NCBI GenBank assembly: GCA_964409685.1 | Contig: CAYPEJ010000022.1 | Location: 23,705 to 87,704 of the forward strand | Source of the DNA: Clostridium_AI sp964409685 | Lineage (GTDB): Bacteria > Bacillota > Clostridia > Lachnospirales > Lachnospiraceae | DNA length: 64,000 nt | Direction: 5' to 3' | Shown: positions 52,549 to 61,766 of the stretch, piece by piece | Layout of the letters: the number at the start of each line of letters is the position of its first letter | How positions within the stretch are numbered: position 1 is the first letter of the stretch | The notes under the pieces: generated by a model | The model's input: only the letters and a program-made list of their open reading frames with translations | The model's database searches: none | Told to the model about the DNA's origin: nothing | Program-made: the position numbers and the translations under genes

Positions 52549-53979
52549 TTAACAATCATACATTTCCCCATCACAAAACACCTCTTCCAATCTCTCAATA
52601 GCCTCTGCAACTCTCTCATCCTCAACCGCCGAATAATTCACCACAAACACATGCTCCGACGCCGCTTCCTTCCTATAATAATACCTCGACAAACTACACA
52701 ACCCAATCCCTCGTTCCTTTGCCTTCTCCATTACAACCTCATCTTCCAACTCCGTATCTACAACTAAGAGAAAATGTAACCCTGCATCCTCCTCACGTAT
52801 CTCAATCCTCGACGCTAACTTACTCTCCTCGAACGCTTTCATAATCAAATCCCGTTTCCCACGATAATAATTCCGCATTCGATTAATATGCTTTTCAAAA
52901 TAACCTCTCTCCAAAAATGCCGCCAACGTATACTGTTCAAATGTGGAAACCGTACAAGAATAAAACCCAAGCTTCTGATTATACAACTCAACCAAATGCT
53001 TCGGCAACACCATATAACTAATACGAAAGGACGGTGCCAGACTTTTGGAAAATGTATTTACATAAATCACTTTCTCCATTACATCAATACTTTGCAACGT
53101 CGGAATCGGCTTCGTATTCAAGCGAAACTCACAATCATAGTCATCTTCGATAATATAACGCATTTCCCCTTTCGCCGCCCATCCAAGTAACTCATAACGG
53201 CGACTAATGGGCATCACAATCCCCGTTGGAAAATGATGTGACGGTGAGATATGCAAAATATCTGCTCCACTCTCTTCTAACTCTTGCATTTGCACGCCTG
53301 CATGATCAAGTGGTATATGTGCACAAGTCACTCCATTACTCTCATAAATCTTTGTTATTTTGGTGAATCCTGGTTCCTCCACCGCATAAACAGCATCTCG
53401 TCCTAGTAACTGTATTAATATATGATACAAGTACTCTGTCCCTGCACCAACCACGATCTGTTCTGCTGCCACGTTCATTCCACGAAACTGGTGTAGATGT
53501 TCGGCGATTGCATTTCGAAGTTCCCACACTCCACCTACTGGTGCGGCAGTCAACATTGTCTCACTGGATACATTTCCAATGACCTCCCTTTGCAACTTGG
53601 TCCATATGGAAAATGGAAACTGTGCGCTACTTACGCGATTGGATGCGAAGTCTACAAATAGTGACTCATCTTCCTGTTTCATTTGTTGAACTTCTCGTTC
53701 ACTTCGTGTCATTTCCTTTGTTGGCATCACTTGGTCGGATATCTTCGCTACGAAATACCCTTTTTTCTCCACCGAATAAATGTACCCTTCAACCAAAAGC
53801 TGTGCGTATGCATTTTCAATAGTAATCACACTGACTTTTAGATGCTTTGCAAATGTTCTTTTTGATGGAAGCTTCTGGTCGGCTTCCAGTGTTCTATTTA
53901 AAATATCTTCTTTAATACAACGATATAAATACTCGTACATGCTTTCATTTTTCACTTCGTCGATTGGGTATGTAAGCAT
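52549..53979 (-). CDS. MocR/PdxR-type regulator (GntR domain plus aminotransferase domain)
   Basis: Regulator of 476 residues. Residues 1-75 form a GntR winged helix (KLPSKRTFAKHLKVSVITIE). The rest is a fold-type I aminotransferase-like domain with the PLP Lys in VNTFSKSLAPSFRISYM and the Asp of YIIEDDYDCEF. The family controls vitamin B6, GABA or amino-acid genes; no such target lies next to it. ATG at 53979 has GGAGG 5 nt upstream; the ORF extension to 54015 is not supported. Confidence 0.9.
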   Translation of the reverse strand: MLTYPIDEVKNESMYEYLYRCIKEDILNRTLEADQKLPSKRTFAKHLKVSVITIENAYAQLLVEGYIYSVEKKGYFVAKISDQVMPTKEMTRSEREVQQMKQEDESLFVDFASNRVSSAQFPFSIWTKLQREVIGNVSSETMLTAAPVGGVWELRNAIAEHLHQFRGMNVAAEQIVVGAGTEYLYHILIQLLGRDAVYAVEEPGFTKITKIYESNGVTCAHIPLDHAGVQMQELEESGADILHISPSHHFPTGIVMPISRRYELLGWAAKGEMRYIIEDDYDCEFRLNTKPIPTLQSIDVMEKVIYVNTFSKSLAPSFRISYMVLPKHLVELYNQKLGFYSCTVSTFEQYTLAAFLERGYFEKHINRMRNYYRGKRDLIMKAFEESKLASRIEIREEDAGLHFLLVVDTELEDEVVMEKAKERGIGLCSLSRYYYRKEAASEHVFVVNYSAVEDERVAEAIERLEEVFCDGEMYDC

Positions 53980-54141
53980 AATGTCCTCCAAACTGGTTAT
54001 GTAAAATATAGTCAACCCATGTATTTCTCATATAATCAGATTTATTATAGTCCGTTCACAACGTTCTGTAAATAGTAATTCCACAAAAAACATCTACTTC
54101 CTATTAACAGAACCTTCTAGTCGACTTCCAATGTCCTATCG

Positions 54142-54180
54142 AAAATGAGAAGTCTCCTTTACTTGCAGACTTCTCATTTT
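54142..54180 (-). terminator. Terminator of the ATP synthase operon
   Basis: AAAATGAGAAGTCT (54142-54155) pairs perfectly with AGACTTCTCATTTT (54167-54180), with an 11-nt loop. It lies 20 nt after atpC. Confidence 0.9.
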
Positions 54181-54199
54181 ACCTAACTTCTATTCAAAA

Positions 54200-54610
54200 C
54201 TAAACCTTATACTTCCTCCGAACCTTGATTCTCGACAACGCCTTAGCAAGCGATGCTTTACTGTGATAATACTCGGCGATGCTTTGCTTCTGTCTAAGCT
54301 GTTCTTCCGCGCGGGCTTTCGCTTGTTCGGCACGTACCATATCAATTTCGTCGGGATGTTCTGCGGTGTCTACTAAAATGGTAACACGGTTATTCATCAC
54401 ATATGCAAACCCCATCCCCAACACACCTTTTTCCACCGAACCATCTTGCTTCGTGACACGAATTTCTCCTGGCTCCACAGCAAAAATCATATTTTCATGA
54501 TGCGCTTGAATTGCCACTTCGCCGTCTTCCATGGTAAATACCACTTGTTTACATTTGTCGAAAAAGAATTCTCGTTCAAAAGAAATGACCTTTAAAAAGA
54601 CTAAGTCCAT
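54200..54610 (-). CDS. atpC: ATP synthase F1 subunit epsilon
   Basis: Subunit of 136 residues with the N-terminal beta sandwich (DGEVAIQAHHENMIFAVEPG) and a C-terminal two-helix part (ARAEEQLRQKQSIAEYYHSK). The latter can act as a rotary inhibitor. It lies 12 nt after atpD and ends the operon. GGAGG precedes the ATG. Confidence 0.94.
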   Translation of the reverse strand: MDLVFLKVISFEREFFFDKCKQVVFTMEDGEVAIQAHHENMIFAVEPGEIRVTKQDGSVEKGVLGMGFAYVMNNRVTILVDTAEHPDEIDMVRAEQAKARAEEQLRQKQSIAEYYHSKASLAKALSRIKVRRKYKV

Positions 54611-54622
54611 GTGGGAATCCTC

Positions 54623-56023
54623 CTATTTTGTTGACTCTGCAATTTTCTTTGCTTTCTCCACCACTTCTTCAATAGTTCCCACGTTAAAAAATGCATTTTC
54701 GGGGTACTCGTCCATCTCGCCGTTGATGATAGCTTGGAATCCTTTGATGGTGTCTTTTATCGGAACGTATTTTCCGGGAACACCAGTAAAGTTTTCGGCT
54801 ACGTGGAATGGCTGAGATAGAAATTTTTGCACTCGTCTTGCTCGTTGTACGGTCAATTTGTCTTCTTCGGATAGTTCTTCCATCCCTAGGATAGCGATAA
54901 TATCTTGTAGTTCTGCATAATTTTGCAAAATTTCTTGTACACGCCTTGCTACTTGATAGTGTTCTTCGCCTACTACATCGGCTTCTAAAATACGGGAGTT
55001 GGATTCTAGGGGATCAACGGCTGGATAGATACCTTGCTCTACAATTTTACGGGATAAAACAGTTGTGGCATCTAAATGAGCAAATGTAGTCGCTGGCGCA
55101 GGGTCGGTTAAGTCATCGGCAGGAACATAAACTGCTTGGACGGACGTAACAGAACCATTTTGTGTGGAAGCGATTCGTTCTTGTAATTCCCCAACTTCGG
55201 TTGCTAGGGTTGGTTGGTATCCTACCGCAGATGGCATACGTCCTAGTAATGCAGACACTTCTGAACCGGCTTGTACATATCGGAAGATATTGTCGATAAA
55301 CAATAGTACATTTTGATGTTTTTCGTCTCGGAAATATTCTGCCATAGTAAGCCCTGTCTCCGCTACACGCATACGCGCACCAGGGGATTCATTCATTTGC
55401 CCAAATACAAGAGCAGTTTTTGCTAATACACCACTTTCTTTCATTTCCGCCCATAAATCATTTCCTTCTCTAGAACGTTCTCCAACACCTGTAAATATGG
55501 AATAACCACCTTGCTCAGTTGCTATGTTCCGAATCAATTCCTGTATGAGTACGGTTTTGCCAACTCCAGCACCGCCAAATAGACCGATTTTACCCCCTTT
55601 GGCGTAAGGTGCTAATAGGTCGATTACTTTAATTCCTGTCTCTAGTATCTCTACAACGGGACTTTGTTCTTCAAAGGTTGGTGGTTCTCGGTGAATCACC
55701 CATTGTTCGGAGTCTGTAATCTTTGGTCCGCCGTCAATGGTTTGTCCTAACACGTTAAATAATCTACCTAGGGTTACTTCTCCTACTGGTACGCGGATTC
55801 CACTTCCTGTACACGTTACCTCCATATCCTTTTGTAGTCCCTCACTGGACTCCATCATAATGCAGCGAACTGTGTTATTTCCAACATGTTGCGCTACTTC
55901 CATGACATCTTGCTTTCCACCATTTTCAACTAAAAGAGCATCTTTGATATAGGGCAAGTCGTTATTAGGAAATTCAACGTCAACGACTGGTCCCATAACT
56001 GCTACTATTTTACCTTTTTTCAT
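54623..56023 (-). CDS. atpD: ATP synthase F1 subunit beta
   Basis: Catalytic subunit of 466 residues. Walker A is GGAGVGKTVLIQEL near residue 152, catalytic Glu lies in GVGERSREGNDLW, Walker B is NVLLFIDNIFRYV, and GSEVSALLGRMPSAVGYQ follows. The DELSEED-like segment is MEELSEEDKLTV. It is full length and in canonical order between gamma and epsilon. Confidence 0.97.
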   Translation of the reverse strand: MKKGKIVAVMGPVVDVEFPNNDLPYIKDALLVENGGKQDVMEVAQHVGNNTVRCIMMESSEGLQKDMEVTCTGSGIRVPVGEVTLGRLFNVLGQTIDGGPKITDSEQWVIHREPPTFEEQSPVVEILETGIKVIDLLAPYAKGGKIGLFGGAGVGKTVLIQELIRNIATEQGGYSIFTGVGERSREGNDLWAEMKESGVLAKTALVFGQMNESPGARMRVAETGLTMAEYFRDEKHQNVLLFIDNIFRYVQAGSEVSALLGRMPSAVGYQPTLATEVGELQERIASTQNGSVTSVQAVYVPADDLTDPAPATTFAHLDATTVLSRKIVEQGIYPAVDPLESNSRILEADVVGEEHYQVARRVQEILQNYAELQDIIAILGMEELSEEDKLTVQRARRVQKFLSQPFHVAENFTGVPGKYVPIKDTIKGFQAIINGEMDEYPENAFFNVGTIEEVVEKAKKIAESTK

Positions 56024-56083
56024 GCATTTCCTCTAAGTGCGAGGTTTCCCTCCTTCCTATTATAATGCGTTTCATTTAGAATA

Positions 56084-56980
56084 CTATCTTTTACGTTTCC
56101 TCTTCTGCGCCTTCGCACCACTGATTACTTCGGTTAGCTCTTGCGTAATGGCCGCCTGTCGAAGCTGATTGTACTCCATAGAAAGAGAAGCAATCATATC
56201 TTTGGCACTTTGGGTTGCTGTCTCCATTGCCATCATACGAGAATTTTGTTCCGAACAGTAAGATTCCACAAGCGCGCCGTAAATAAATCCATTTACATAG
56301 TTAGCTACCACACGTCCCATTAGGGAGTTAGCGTCTGTAGCAAGTCGCACATCTTCTTGATATGTGTCGTGTGGAACATTTTTATCCGAAAAATCCTCTA
56401 CTTCCATCGGCAGCAACTTCTTTGCCTCAGCGGTCATGTGAAATGCATCTTCCATCTTGGTGTAAATGATATAGATTTCATCTAACGCCCCTGTCTGGAA
56501 TAAATCTAAGACATAGTCTTCTATGACCCTTGCTCGATGAAGGTTTGGATCTTGTACGGTGTACATAAAATGCATATCTACTTCTAATCCCGCTTTTGCA
56601 AAGTATTGTCGACCAAGTTCTCCCACTGCAAAGATTCGATTTTCATTTCCAAGCTTTAAAAGTTCCTGCACTTTCTTGATGGCGTTATGGTTATAAGATC
56701 CTGCTAAACCTTTGTCACCTGTAATTACGATAAAACCTCGCTTTTTTTCTTGCTCGGGAATGTCGGAGCGCTTGTCAAAAAATTTGTTATTCACTTCTGG
56801 GATATGACGAAGCATTCGGGCGATTACCGATTGTAGGGTAAAGAAATACGGTTCTGCATTTTCTAATTTCTTCTTGGCAGTGCGAAGTTTGGAAGATGAA
56901 ATCATATACATGGCACTGGTGATTTTCATAGTATCTTGGATACTTTTAATACGTTTTTGAATTTCCTTTGTGCTTGCCAT
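56084..56980 (-). CDS. atpG: ATP synthase F1 subunit gamma
   Basis: Rotor shaft subunit of 298 residues. MASTKEIQKRIKSIQDTMKI and the C-terminal helix MIASLSMEYNQLRQAAITQE, then LTEVISGA, form the coiled coil. VITGDKGLAGSYNHN marks the Rossmann-like part. ATG at 56980 follows AGGTGAT; a GTG at 56989 overlapping the alpha stop is the alternative. Confidence 0.95.
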   Translation of the reverse strand: MASTKEIQKRIKSIQDTMKITSAMYMISSSKLRTAKKKLENAEPYFFTLQSVIARMLRHIPEVNNKFFDKRSDIPEQEKKRGFIVITGDKGLAGSYNHNAIKKVQELLKLGNENRIFAVGELGRQYFAKAGLEVDMHFMYTVQDPNLHRARVIEDYVLDLFQTGALDEIYIIYTKMEDAFHMTAEAKKLLPMEVEDFSDKNVPHDTYQEDVRLATDANSLMGRVVANYVNGFIYGALVESYCSEQNSRMMAMETATQSAKDMIASLSMEYNQLRQAAITQELTEVISGAKAQKRKRKR

Positions 56981-56985
56981 GATGA

Positions 56986-58488
56986 TCACCTACTTTTGAA
57001 TTCATTTGCATATTTAACAATGGTATCGGTTAGTTCGTCGGTTAATACCTTTTTGTCATTGATTTCGGATATAATCTCTGGATGTTCGTTATGAAAAAAT
57101 GCTATCATGTCTTGTTGGAACTGTTTCACTTTTTTCACTTCTAGGGACATTAGTACATCGTGATTGGCTACACATAAGGTGATAACTTGTTCCGCTAGGC
57201 TCATTGGATGATACATTGGCTGTTTCAGAAGTTCCATCAAAGAACTACCATGATGGAGCAATGCCTTTGTACTTGGGTCTAGGTCGGAACTAAACTGGGT
57301 GAAGACCTCCATCTCACGATATTGGGCTAGGTCGATACGAATGGTACCAGACGCCTTTTTCATGGCTTTTGTCTGGGCAGCACCACCAACACGGGATACA
57401 GATAGTCCGACATTGACGGCTGGTCGCATACCTGAGAAAAATAAATCTGCTTCAAAGAAAATCTGTCCGTCTGTAATAGAAATGACATTTGTTGGGATAT
57501 ATGCAGATACATCCCCTGCTTGTGTTTCAACGATTGGTAACGCGGTCATAGAACCTCCGCCTAGGTCATCTCGCAATTTACTAGAACGCTCTAACAATCT
57601 AGAGTGAAGATAGAACACATCTCCTGGATAGGCTTCCCGTCCTGGGGAACGTTCTAATAATAAGGAAATGGCACGATACGCCACTGCGTGTTTGCTTAAA
57701 TCGTCGTACACAATTAATACGTCTTTTCCTTTGTACATAAAATATTCACCAAGTGCAGTACCTGCATATGGTGCGACATATTGAAGTGCTGCAGAATCAC
57801 TTGCCGTTGAGGACATCACAATGGTGTAGTCCATAGCTCCGTGTGTCTTTAAGGTATTTACCAACTTAGCAATAGTGGAAGCTTTTTGACCGATTGCAAC
57901 ATAGATACAGATAACCCCTTTGTCTTTTTGGTTTACTATTGTATCAAGTGCAACGGCTGTCTTACCTGTTTGACGGTCACCGATTAGCAACTCACGCTGT
58001 CCCCTGCCAATTGGAAACATAGAGTCAATGGCTAGAATACCAGTTGCCATCGGTTCATTTACGCTTTGGCGATCCACGATTCCAGGTGCTTCGCTTTCGA
58101 TCAATCGGTAATCATCGGCTTTTATCTCGCCCTTTCCATCAATGGGTGCACCCAATGCATTTACAATTCTACCTATGAATGCTTCGCCTACTGGAACACC
58201 TGCTTTTTTCTTCGTTCTGGTTACTTTTGTTCCTTCTTTTATCTCAGTATCCCGTCCGAAAATAATACAGCCTACTTGATTTCTCTGAATATCCTGCACC
58301 ATTCCTTTGATACCATTTTCAAACATCACGATTTCACCGTACATAGCGTGTTCGATTCCATAGACTGTGGCGATTCCATCACCGACCCAGATAACTGTGC
58401 CGACTTCCTGTTCCTTACTCATTTCATCATAATGTTCTATCTCACTTTTCAGAATCGATATAATATCTTCTGAACGAATTGCACTCAC
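56986..58488 (-). CDS. atpA: ATP synthase F1 subunit alpha
   Basis: Non-catalytic nucleotide-binding subunit of 500 residues. Walker A is IGDRQTGKTAVALD near residue 168, and the stretch PGREAYPGDVFYLHSRLLER carries the conserved core. The start is GTG at 58488, 8 nt from AGGAGGTGA. It lies 4 nt after atpH. Confidence 0.97.
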   Translation of the reverse strand: MSAIRSEDIISILKSEIEHYDEMSKEQEVGTVIWVGDGIATVYGIEHAMYGEIVMFENGIKGMVQDIQRNQVGCIIFGRDTEIKEGTKVTRTKKKAGVPVGEAFIGRIVNALGAPIDGKGEIKADDYRLIESEAPGIVDRQSVNEPMATGILAIDSMFPIGRGQRELLIGDRQTGKTAVALDTIVNQKDKGVICIYVAIGQKASTIAKLVNTLKTHGAMDYTIVMSSTASDSAALQYVAPYAGTALGEYFMYKGKDVLIVYDDLSKHAVAYRAISLLLERSPGREAYPGDVFYLHSRLLERSSKLRDDLGGGSMTALPIVETQAGDVSAYIPTNVISITDGQIFFEADLFFSGMRPAVNVGLSVSRVGGAAQTKAMKKASGTIRIDLAQYREMEVFTQFSSDLDPSTKALLHHGSSLMELLKQPMYHPMSLAEQVITLCVANHDVLMSLEVKKVKQFQQDMIAFFHNEHPEIISEINDKKVLTDELTDTIVKYANEFKSR

Positions 58489-58492
58489 ACGT

Positions 58493-59011
58493 TCACCTCC
58501 TAGTCAATCTTTGCTCGAGCATACGAAATCTTCCTTGAAGACTCCAATCCATCTCGTAGTCTCCAACACGAATGATAAATCCCCCAACTAGTTCTGGGCA
58601 CTCTTGCATCCTGATTTGCACTTTCTTACCACCAAATCGTTTTCTGAGCACTTCTAACATTTTCTCTAGCTGATCCTGTGTTGGTTCCGTCACATAAAGT
58701 AAAGATACACCTAAAATGTCTTTTTCTTCTTGATAAACTAAAGAATACGCATCTAAAATCTGCGGTAATAGTTGAATGGATTGATAATCGCAAAGGATTT
58801 TTAAAACGGAAATGATTTCTTTTGGAAATATTTTTTCCACTAAGATATGCTTCTTCTCTTTGGAAATGTTGGGACTATTTAAGATTCTCGGCAAATCTTT
58901 TGTAAGTTCATACCGTCTCTTTGTCTCTTGTATACATTCTGGTGGTATCCCCACGTCGTACATAACCTTTGCGTAATTATATAGGATCGGTGTCATTCTG
59001 ATTGCTGTCAT
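58493..59011 (-). CDS. atpH: ATP synthase F1 subunit delta
   Basis: Stator subunit of 172 residues. The N-terminal helical domain (YNYAKVMYDVGIPPECIQ) and the C-terminal motif ELVGGFIIRVGDYEMDWSLQ are typical. I chose ATG at 59011, 5 nt from AGGTGA; an upstream GTG at 59029 would enlarge the overlap with atpF. The two genes overlap by about 35 nt. Confidence 0.93.
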   Translation of the reverse strand: MTAIRMTPILYNYAKVMYDVGIPPECIQETKRRYELTKDLPRILNSPNISKEKKHILVEKIFPKEIISVLKILCDYQSIQLLPQILDAYSLVYQEEKDILGVSLLYVTEPTQDQLEKMLEVLRKRFGGKKVQIRMQECPELVGGFIIRVGDYEMDWSLQGRFRMLEQRLTRR

Positions 59012-59498
59012 AAACTTCACCTGCTTCACTCAAAAATTGGTCATACAATGCGCGATCTCGTTTTGGGGACGCATTGGCACCGATGATTTTTCCTGCTGCA
59101 GTCATAGCAAGAGCACTAATCTGGGATTCTAATTCTTTTAACATTTTCTCCCGTTCCATATCCATCTTCTCTCTTGCCTGTTCCAGCAGACGTTTTACCT
59201 GTTCACTTGCTTCCTGCAACGTGTTATCCGTTTCCACTTTTGCATTTTCACAGGCTTTCTCTACGATGTTCTGAGATTCTTCTTTGGCATTTGCCATTAA
59301 GCCACTATATTGTTCTTGCAACTTTTTCGCTTCCTCTTTTGCGCCTTGGGCCTCGGAAAATTGCTGGTCGATTAAGTCTTTACGCTTATCCATAATGCCC
59401 ATCACTGGTTTAAATAGAAACTTTCGCATGAGCCAATACAAAATGAGCAAGTTGACAATCGTTGCTACCACGTTCCAATCCAAACGCAACATTCCCAT
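58977..59498 (-). CDS. atpF: ATP synthase Fo subunit b
   Basis: Stator stalk subunit of 173 residues. One N-terminal membrane helix (VVATIVNLLILYWLMRKFLF) is followed by a long charged coiled coil (AKEEAKKLQEQYSGLMANAK). The C-terminus contacts delta. AAGGTG precedes the ATG. Confidence 0.94.
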   Translation of the reverse strand: MGMLRLDWNVVATIVNLLILYWLMRKFLFKPVMGIMDKRKDLIDQQFSEAQGAKEEAKKLQEQYSGLMANAKEESQNIVEKACENAKVETDNTLQEASEQVKRLLEQAREKMDMEREKMLKELESQISALAMTAAGKIIGANASPKRDRALYDQFLSEAGEVYDSNQNDTDPI

Positions 59499-59533
59499 GA
59501 TAACACCTTCTTTCTAACTATAAAATGAATCTA

Positions 59534-59758
59534 TTATCCCAAGAATAATATAACGAGTAACCCTATAACGAAACCATAAATAGCAGTTGCTTCTGCAAGG
59601 GCACAACCTAATAATAAGGATTTTGAAATTTTACTATCTGCTTCTGGTTGTCTTGCGATGGCATCACAGGCTCTCCCTGTTGCGATACCGATTCCAAGAC
59701 CTGCCCCAATACCTGTTAAAACGGCGATACCCGCGCCGATTGCGATTGCTGTTGACAT
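59534..59758 (-). CDS. atpE: ATP synthase Fo subunit c
   Basis: Rotor ring subunit of 74 residues, two membrane helices. The loop ARQPE is conserved and the ion-binding Glu lies in ALAEATAIYGFVIG. The Na+-type companions are missing: the first helix has Ile where Na+ rings have Gln, and the residue after the Glu is Ala rather than Ser. A proton-coupled ring is therefore likely. AGGAG precedes the ATG. Confidence 0.95.
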   Translation of the reverse strand: MSTAIAIGAGIAVLTGIGAGLGIGIATGRACDAIARQPEADSKISKSLLLGCALAEATAIYGFVIGLLVILFLG

Positions 59759-59780
59759 AAATACATTTCTCCTTTTCGTA

Positions 59781-60476
59781 TTACTCGATTTGTTCTTTGA
59801 TGAACAATGATGTTAAAAATACAAATACATATGCTTGGATAAATCCATCGAAAATATCAAAATACAAACTAAACGGAACTGGAAGCACAAATGCTAACAA
59901 TGATTTAATTAGTTCCATCACCACGTATGACCCAAGTATATTTCCAAAAAGTCGCATACACAGGGACAGTGGTTTAATAAAAACCTCTAAAATGTTGATT
60001 GGTGTAATAATCGCCACTGGCTCGGCAAAGGCTTTTATTTTGTTTTTAAAACCTTTTGCATGATATCCTGAATATTCAATTAGCACGATACTCATAAGTG
60101 CTAATGCCGCTGTTACACCAAGATCCTTGGTAGGTGGTTTCAGCCCGAATAGACCGATGATATTGGCAATTCCGATATATAGCACCACGGTAATCAAATA
60201 CGGAATATATCTCCTACCATGATCCCCTAACATTCCATCGAAGAAATGAAAGAAAAAGGTGTATCCAGATTCAATCATAAGTTGCTTCTTCCCCGGCTTT
60301 TCCACACTAAGATTGCGGACGAAGAGAATCGAAGCACCTACCATAACCGCCATAATAATCCAAGTTACCACCACAGATTCTGCAATCTTGATTCCACCAA
60401 ATAGTGGAATGGTAAATGCAGTTTCTACATTCAACTCTTCCATCAAATTATTTGCGAATTCTTCCGTATGGATCAC
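59781..60476 (-). CDS. atpB: ATP synthase Fo subunit a
   Basis: Membrane subunit of 231 residues with five or six helices. The conserved Arg lies in LCMRLFGNILGSYVVMELIK. It provides the ion half-channels against the c ring. The start is GTG at 60476 after AAGGAT, with an ATG eleven codons inside as alternative. It is the first gene of the atpBEFHAGDC operon; no atpI is seen. Confidence 0.94.
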   Translation of the reverse strand: MIHTEEFANNLMEELNVETAFTIPLFGGIKIAESVVVTWIIMAVMVGASILFVRNLSVEKPGKKQLMIESGYTFFFHFFDGMLGDHGRRYIPYLITVVLYIGIANIIGLFGLKPPTKDLGVTAALALMSIVLIEYSGYHAKGFKNKIKAFAEPVAIITPINILEVFIKPLSLCMRLFGNILGSYVVMELIKSLLAFVLPVPFSLYFDIFDGFIQAYVFVFLTSLFIKEQIE

Positions 60477-60494
60477 ATCCTTGTCAATAAAAAT

Positions 60495-60510
60495 AGGGTG
60501 AAAATACCCT
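60495..60510 (-). terminator. Short hairpin between the HAD gene and atpB
   Basis: AGGGT (60495-60499) and ACCCT (60506-60510) form a 5-bp stem with a 6-nt loop and A/T flanks. On the minus strand ATTTTTATT follows. It is probably the terminator of the HAD gene, but it lies only about 20 nt before atpB, so attenuation of atp transcription is possible. Confidence 0.4.
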
Positions 60511-60571
60511 TTTTAGTATTTATCACCCATGATTTTTTTATTCTCGTGTTAAATTTTACAAATTGATATAC

Positions 60572-61327
60572 TTAACCAATCATTTCAAGAACTTTCTCAC
60601 CATTCATTCCCATCATCCATTTCACATCGCCCATATCTTCTGGCATCTCAGGAGAAATATTGGTATGTACATAGAATCCGTCTAAACCAACTGCTTTTGC
60701 ACCTAAGATGTCGCAAGTAAAATCATTTCCTATCATAATGCTTTTACTTGGGTCTACTTTGAATTCCTCCATGGCTTTTCGATAAAATCTACTATCTGGC
60801 TTCATAAATCCTGCATCAGAAGAAAAATAAATTCCGTCAAAGTATTTTTTAATATCTAAGAAATTCATTTCATATTCGGTGAAAATCTTTTGTGCATTGG
60901 AGATAAGGTAGATTTTCTTGCCACGGTTTTTTAGTCCTTCTAAAAGTTCAATTATTTTCGGATAAAGTTTGATGTACTGTAAAGAAAGTACGCGGAAAAA
61001 CTGTCCTGCATGAATGCTTAATTCTAAAGAAGCTTGGATGCCTTTTCGTTCAAATAATTTCTGAAATGCATATTCTATGACGATTTCGGGACAATCGTAT
61101 TCTTGCTTTGTCATATTTTGACTGGTAACGTTACCAATTTCGGCAATACGTTGTTCTCTTAGTATTTTTTCCTCATTTAAATAGGCTTCGTGGAGCTCAT
61201 CCGCTGTATAATGCGCGCCATGATATCCATAAAATACGCTTAATTTTCGCCAAAGTTCATCTGTTCCCTCATCTGTTCGAATATCCACTAATGTTCCATA
61301 TAAATCAAATAAATATGCTTCGTACAT
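60572..61327 (-). CDS. HAD-superfamily hydrolase (YjjG-like)
   Basis: HAD phosphatase of 251 residues. Motif I is YLFDLYGTLVDIRTDEG at the N-terminus, motif II YLISNAQ, motif III Lys in DAGFMKPDSRFY, and motif IV MIGNDFTCDILGAKAVGLDG. A helical cap lies between. YjjG-like nucleotidase activity is possible; the substrate is not proven. ATG at 61327 has GAGAGGTG upstream; the ORF extension to 61468 is not family-like. Confidence 0.88.
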   Translation of the reverse strand: MYEAYLFDLYGTLVDIRTDEGTDELWRKLSVFYGYHGAHYTADELHEAYLNEEKILREQRIAEIGNVTSQNMTKQEYDCPEIVIEYAFQKLFERKGIQASLELSIHAGQFFRVLSLQYIKLYPKIIELLEGLKNRGKKIYLISNAQKIFTEYEMNFLDIKKYFDGIYFSSDAGFMKPDSRFYRKAMEEFKVDPSKSIMIGNDFTCDILGAKAVGLDGFYVHTNISPEMPEDMGDVKWMMGMNGEKVLEMIG

Positions 61328-61394
61328 TTTAACACCTCTCGCAATCTGGTTTGTTATATTTTCACATTGGAAATCATATTGTGATAGTAAAATC

Positions 61395-61766
61395 TTAACA
61401 TGAATGGGTATCCAATGGCAAGGAAGAGTTATGAGATATTGTATTCTGTATATCAGCAATATCGTCAAATGATATTTTGCAATTTACCACTTTCAAAATC
61501 CTGCTGGTCAAATCAATTCTCGCAACCATCCCCGTCACCTTCACATATTCATCTCTCTGAAAATACACAACCGTCACCATATCTTTCACCTGTAACATTT
61601 GCAATTTTCGATCCAATTCTTCTTTCCTCTCATCAGAAAGTTCCATCTTCGGAACGATGATTCTCTCCTTCTCTCGTAATGCTTCACGAAATCCCTTCAA
61701 AGTATCAAACGGCATAAACTGCTTTGCCCGTTCTGCCTGACTCATTTTTCCTCTTCTACTCGCCAC
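61395..61766 (-). CDS. YolD-like family protein
   Basis: Protein of 123 residues of the YolD-like group: RAKQFMPFDTLKGFREALRE, then a beta-rich part (VTVVYFQRDEYVKVTGMVAR, then ISFDDIADIQ). In Bacillus such genes accompany Y-family polymerases (YqjX/YqjW, YolD/UvrX). The start is GTG at 61766, after GGAGGG, overlapping the polymerase end by 11 nt. A role with the polymerase in mutagenic repair is inference. Confidence 0.85.
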   Translation of the reverse strand: MASRRGKMSQAERAKQFMPFDTLKGFREALREKERIIVPKMELSDERKEELDRKLQMLQVKDMVTVVYFQRDEYVKVTGMVARIDLTSRILKVVNCKISFDDIADIQNTISHNSSLPLDTHSC

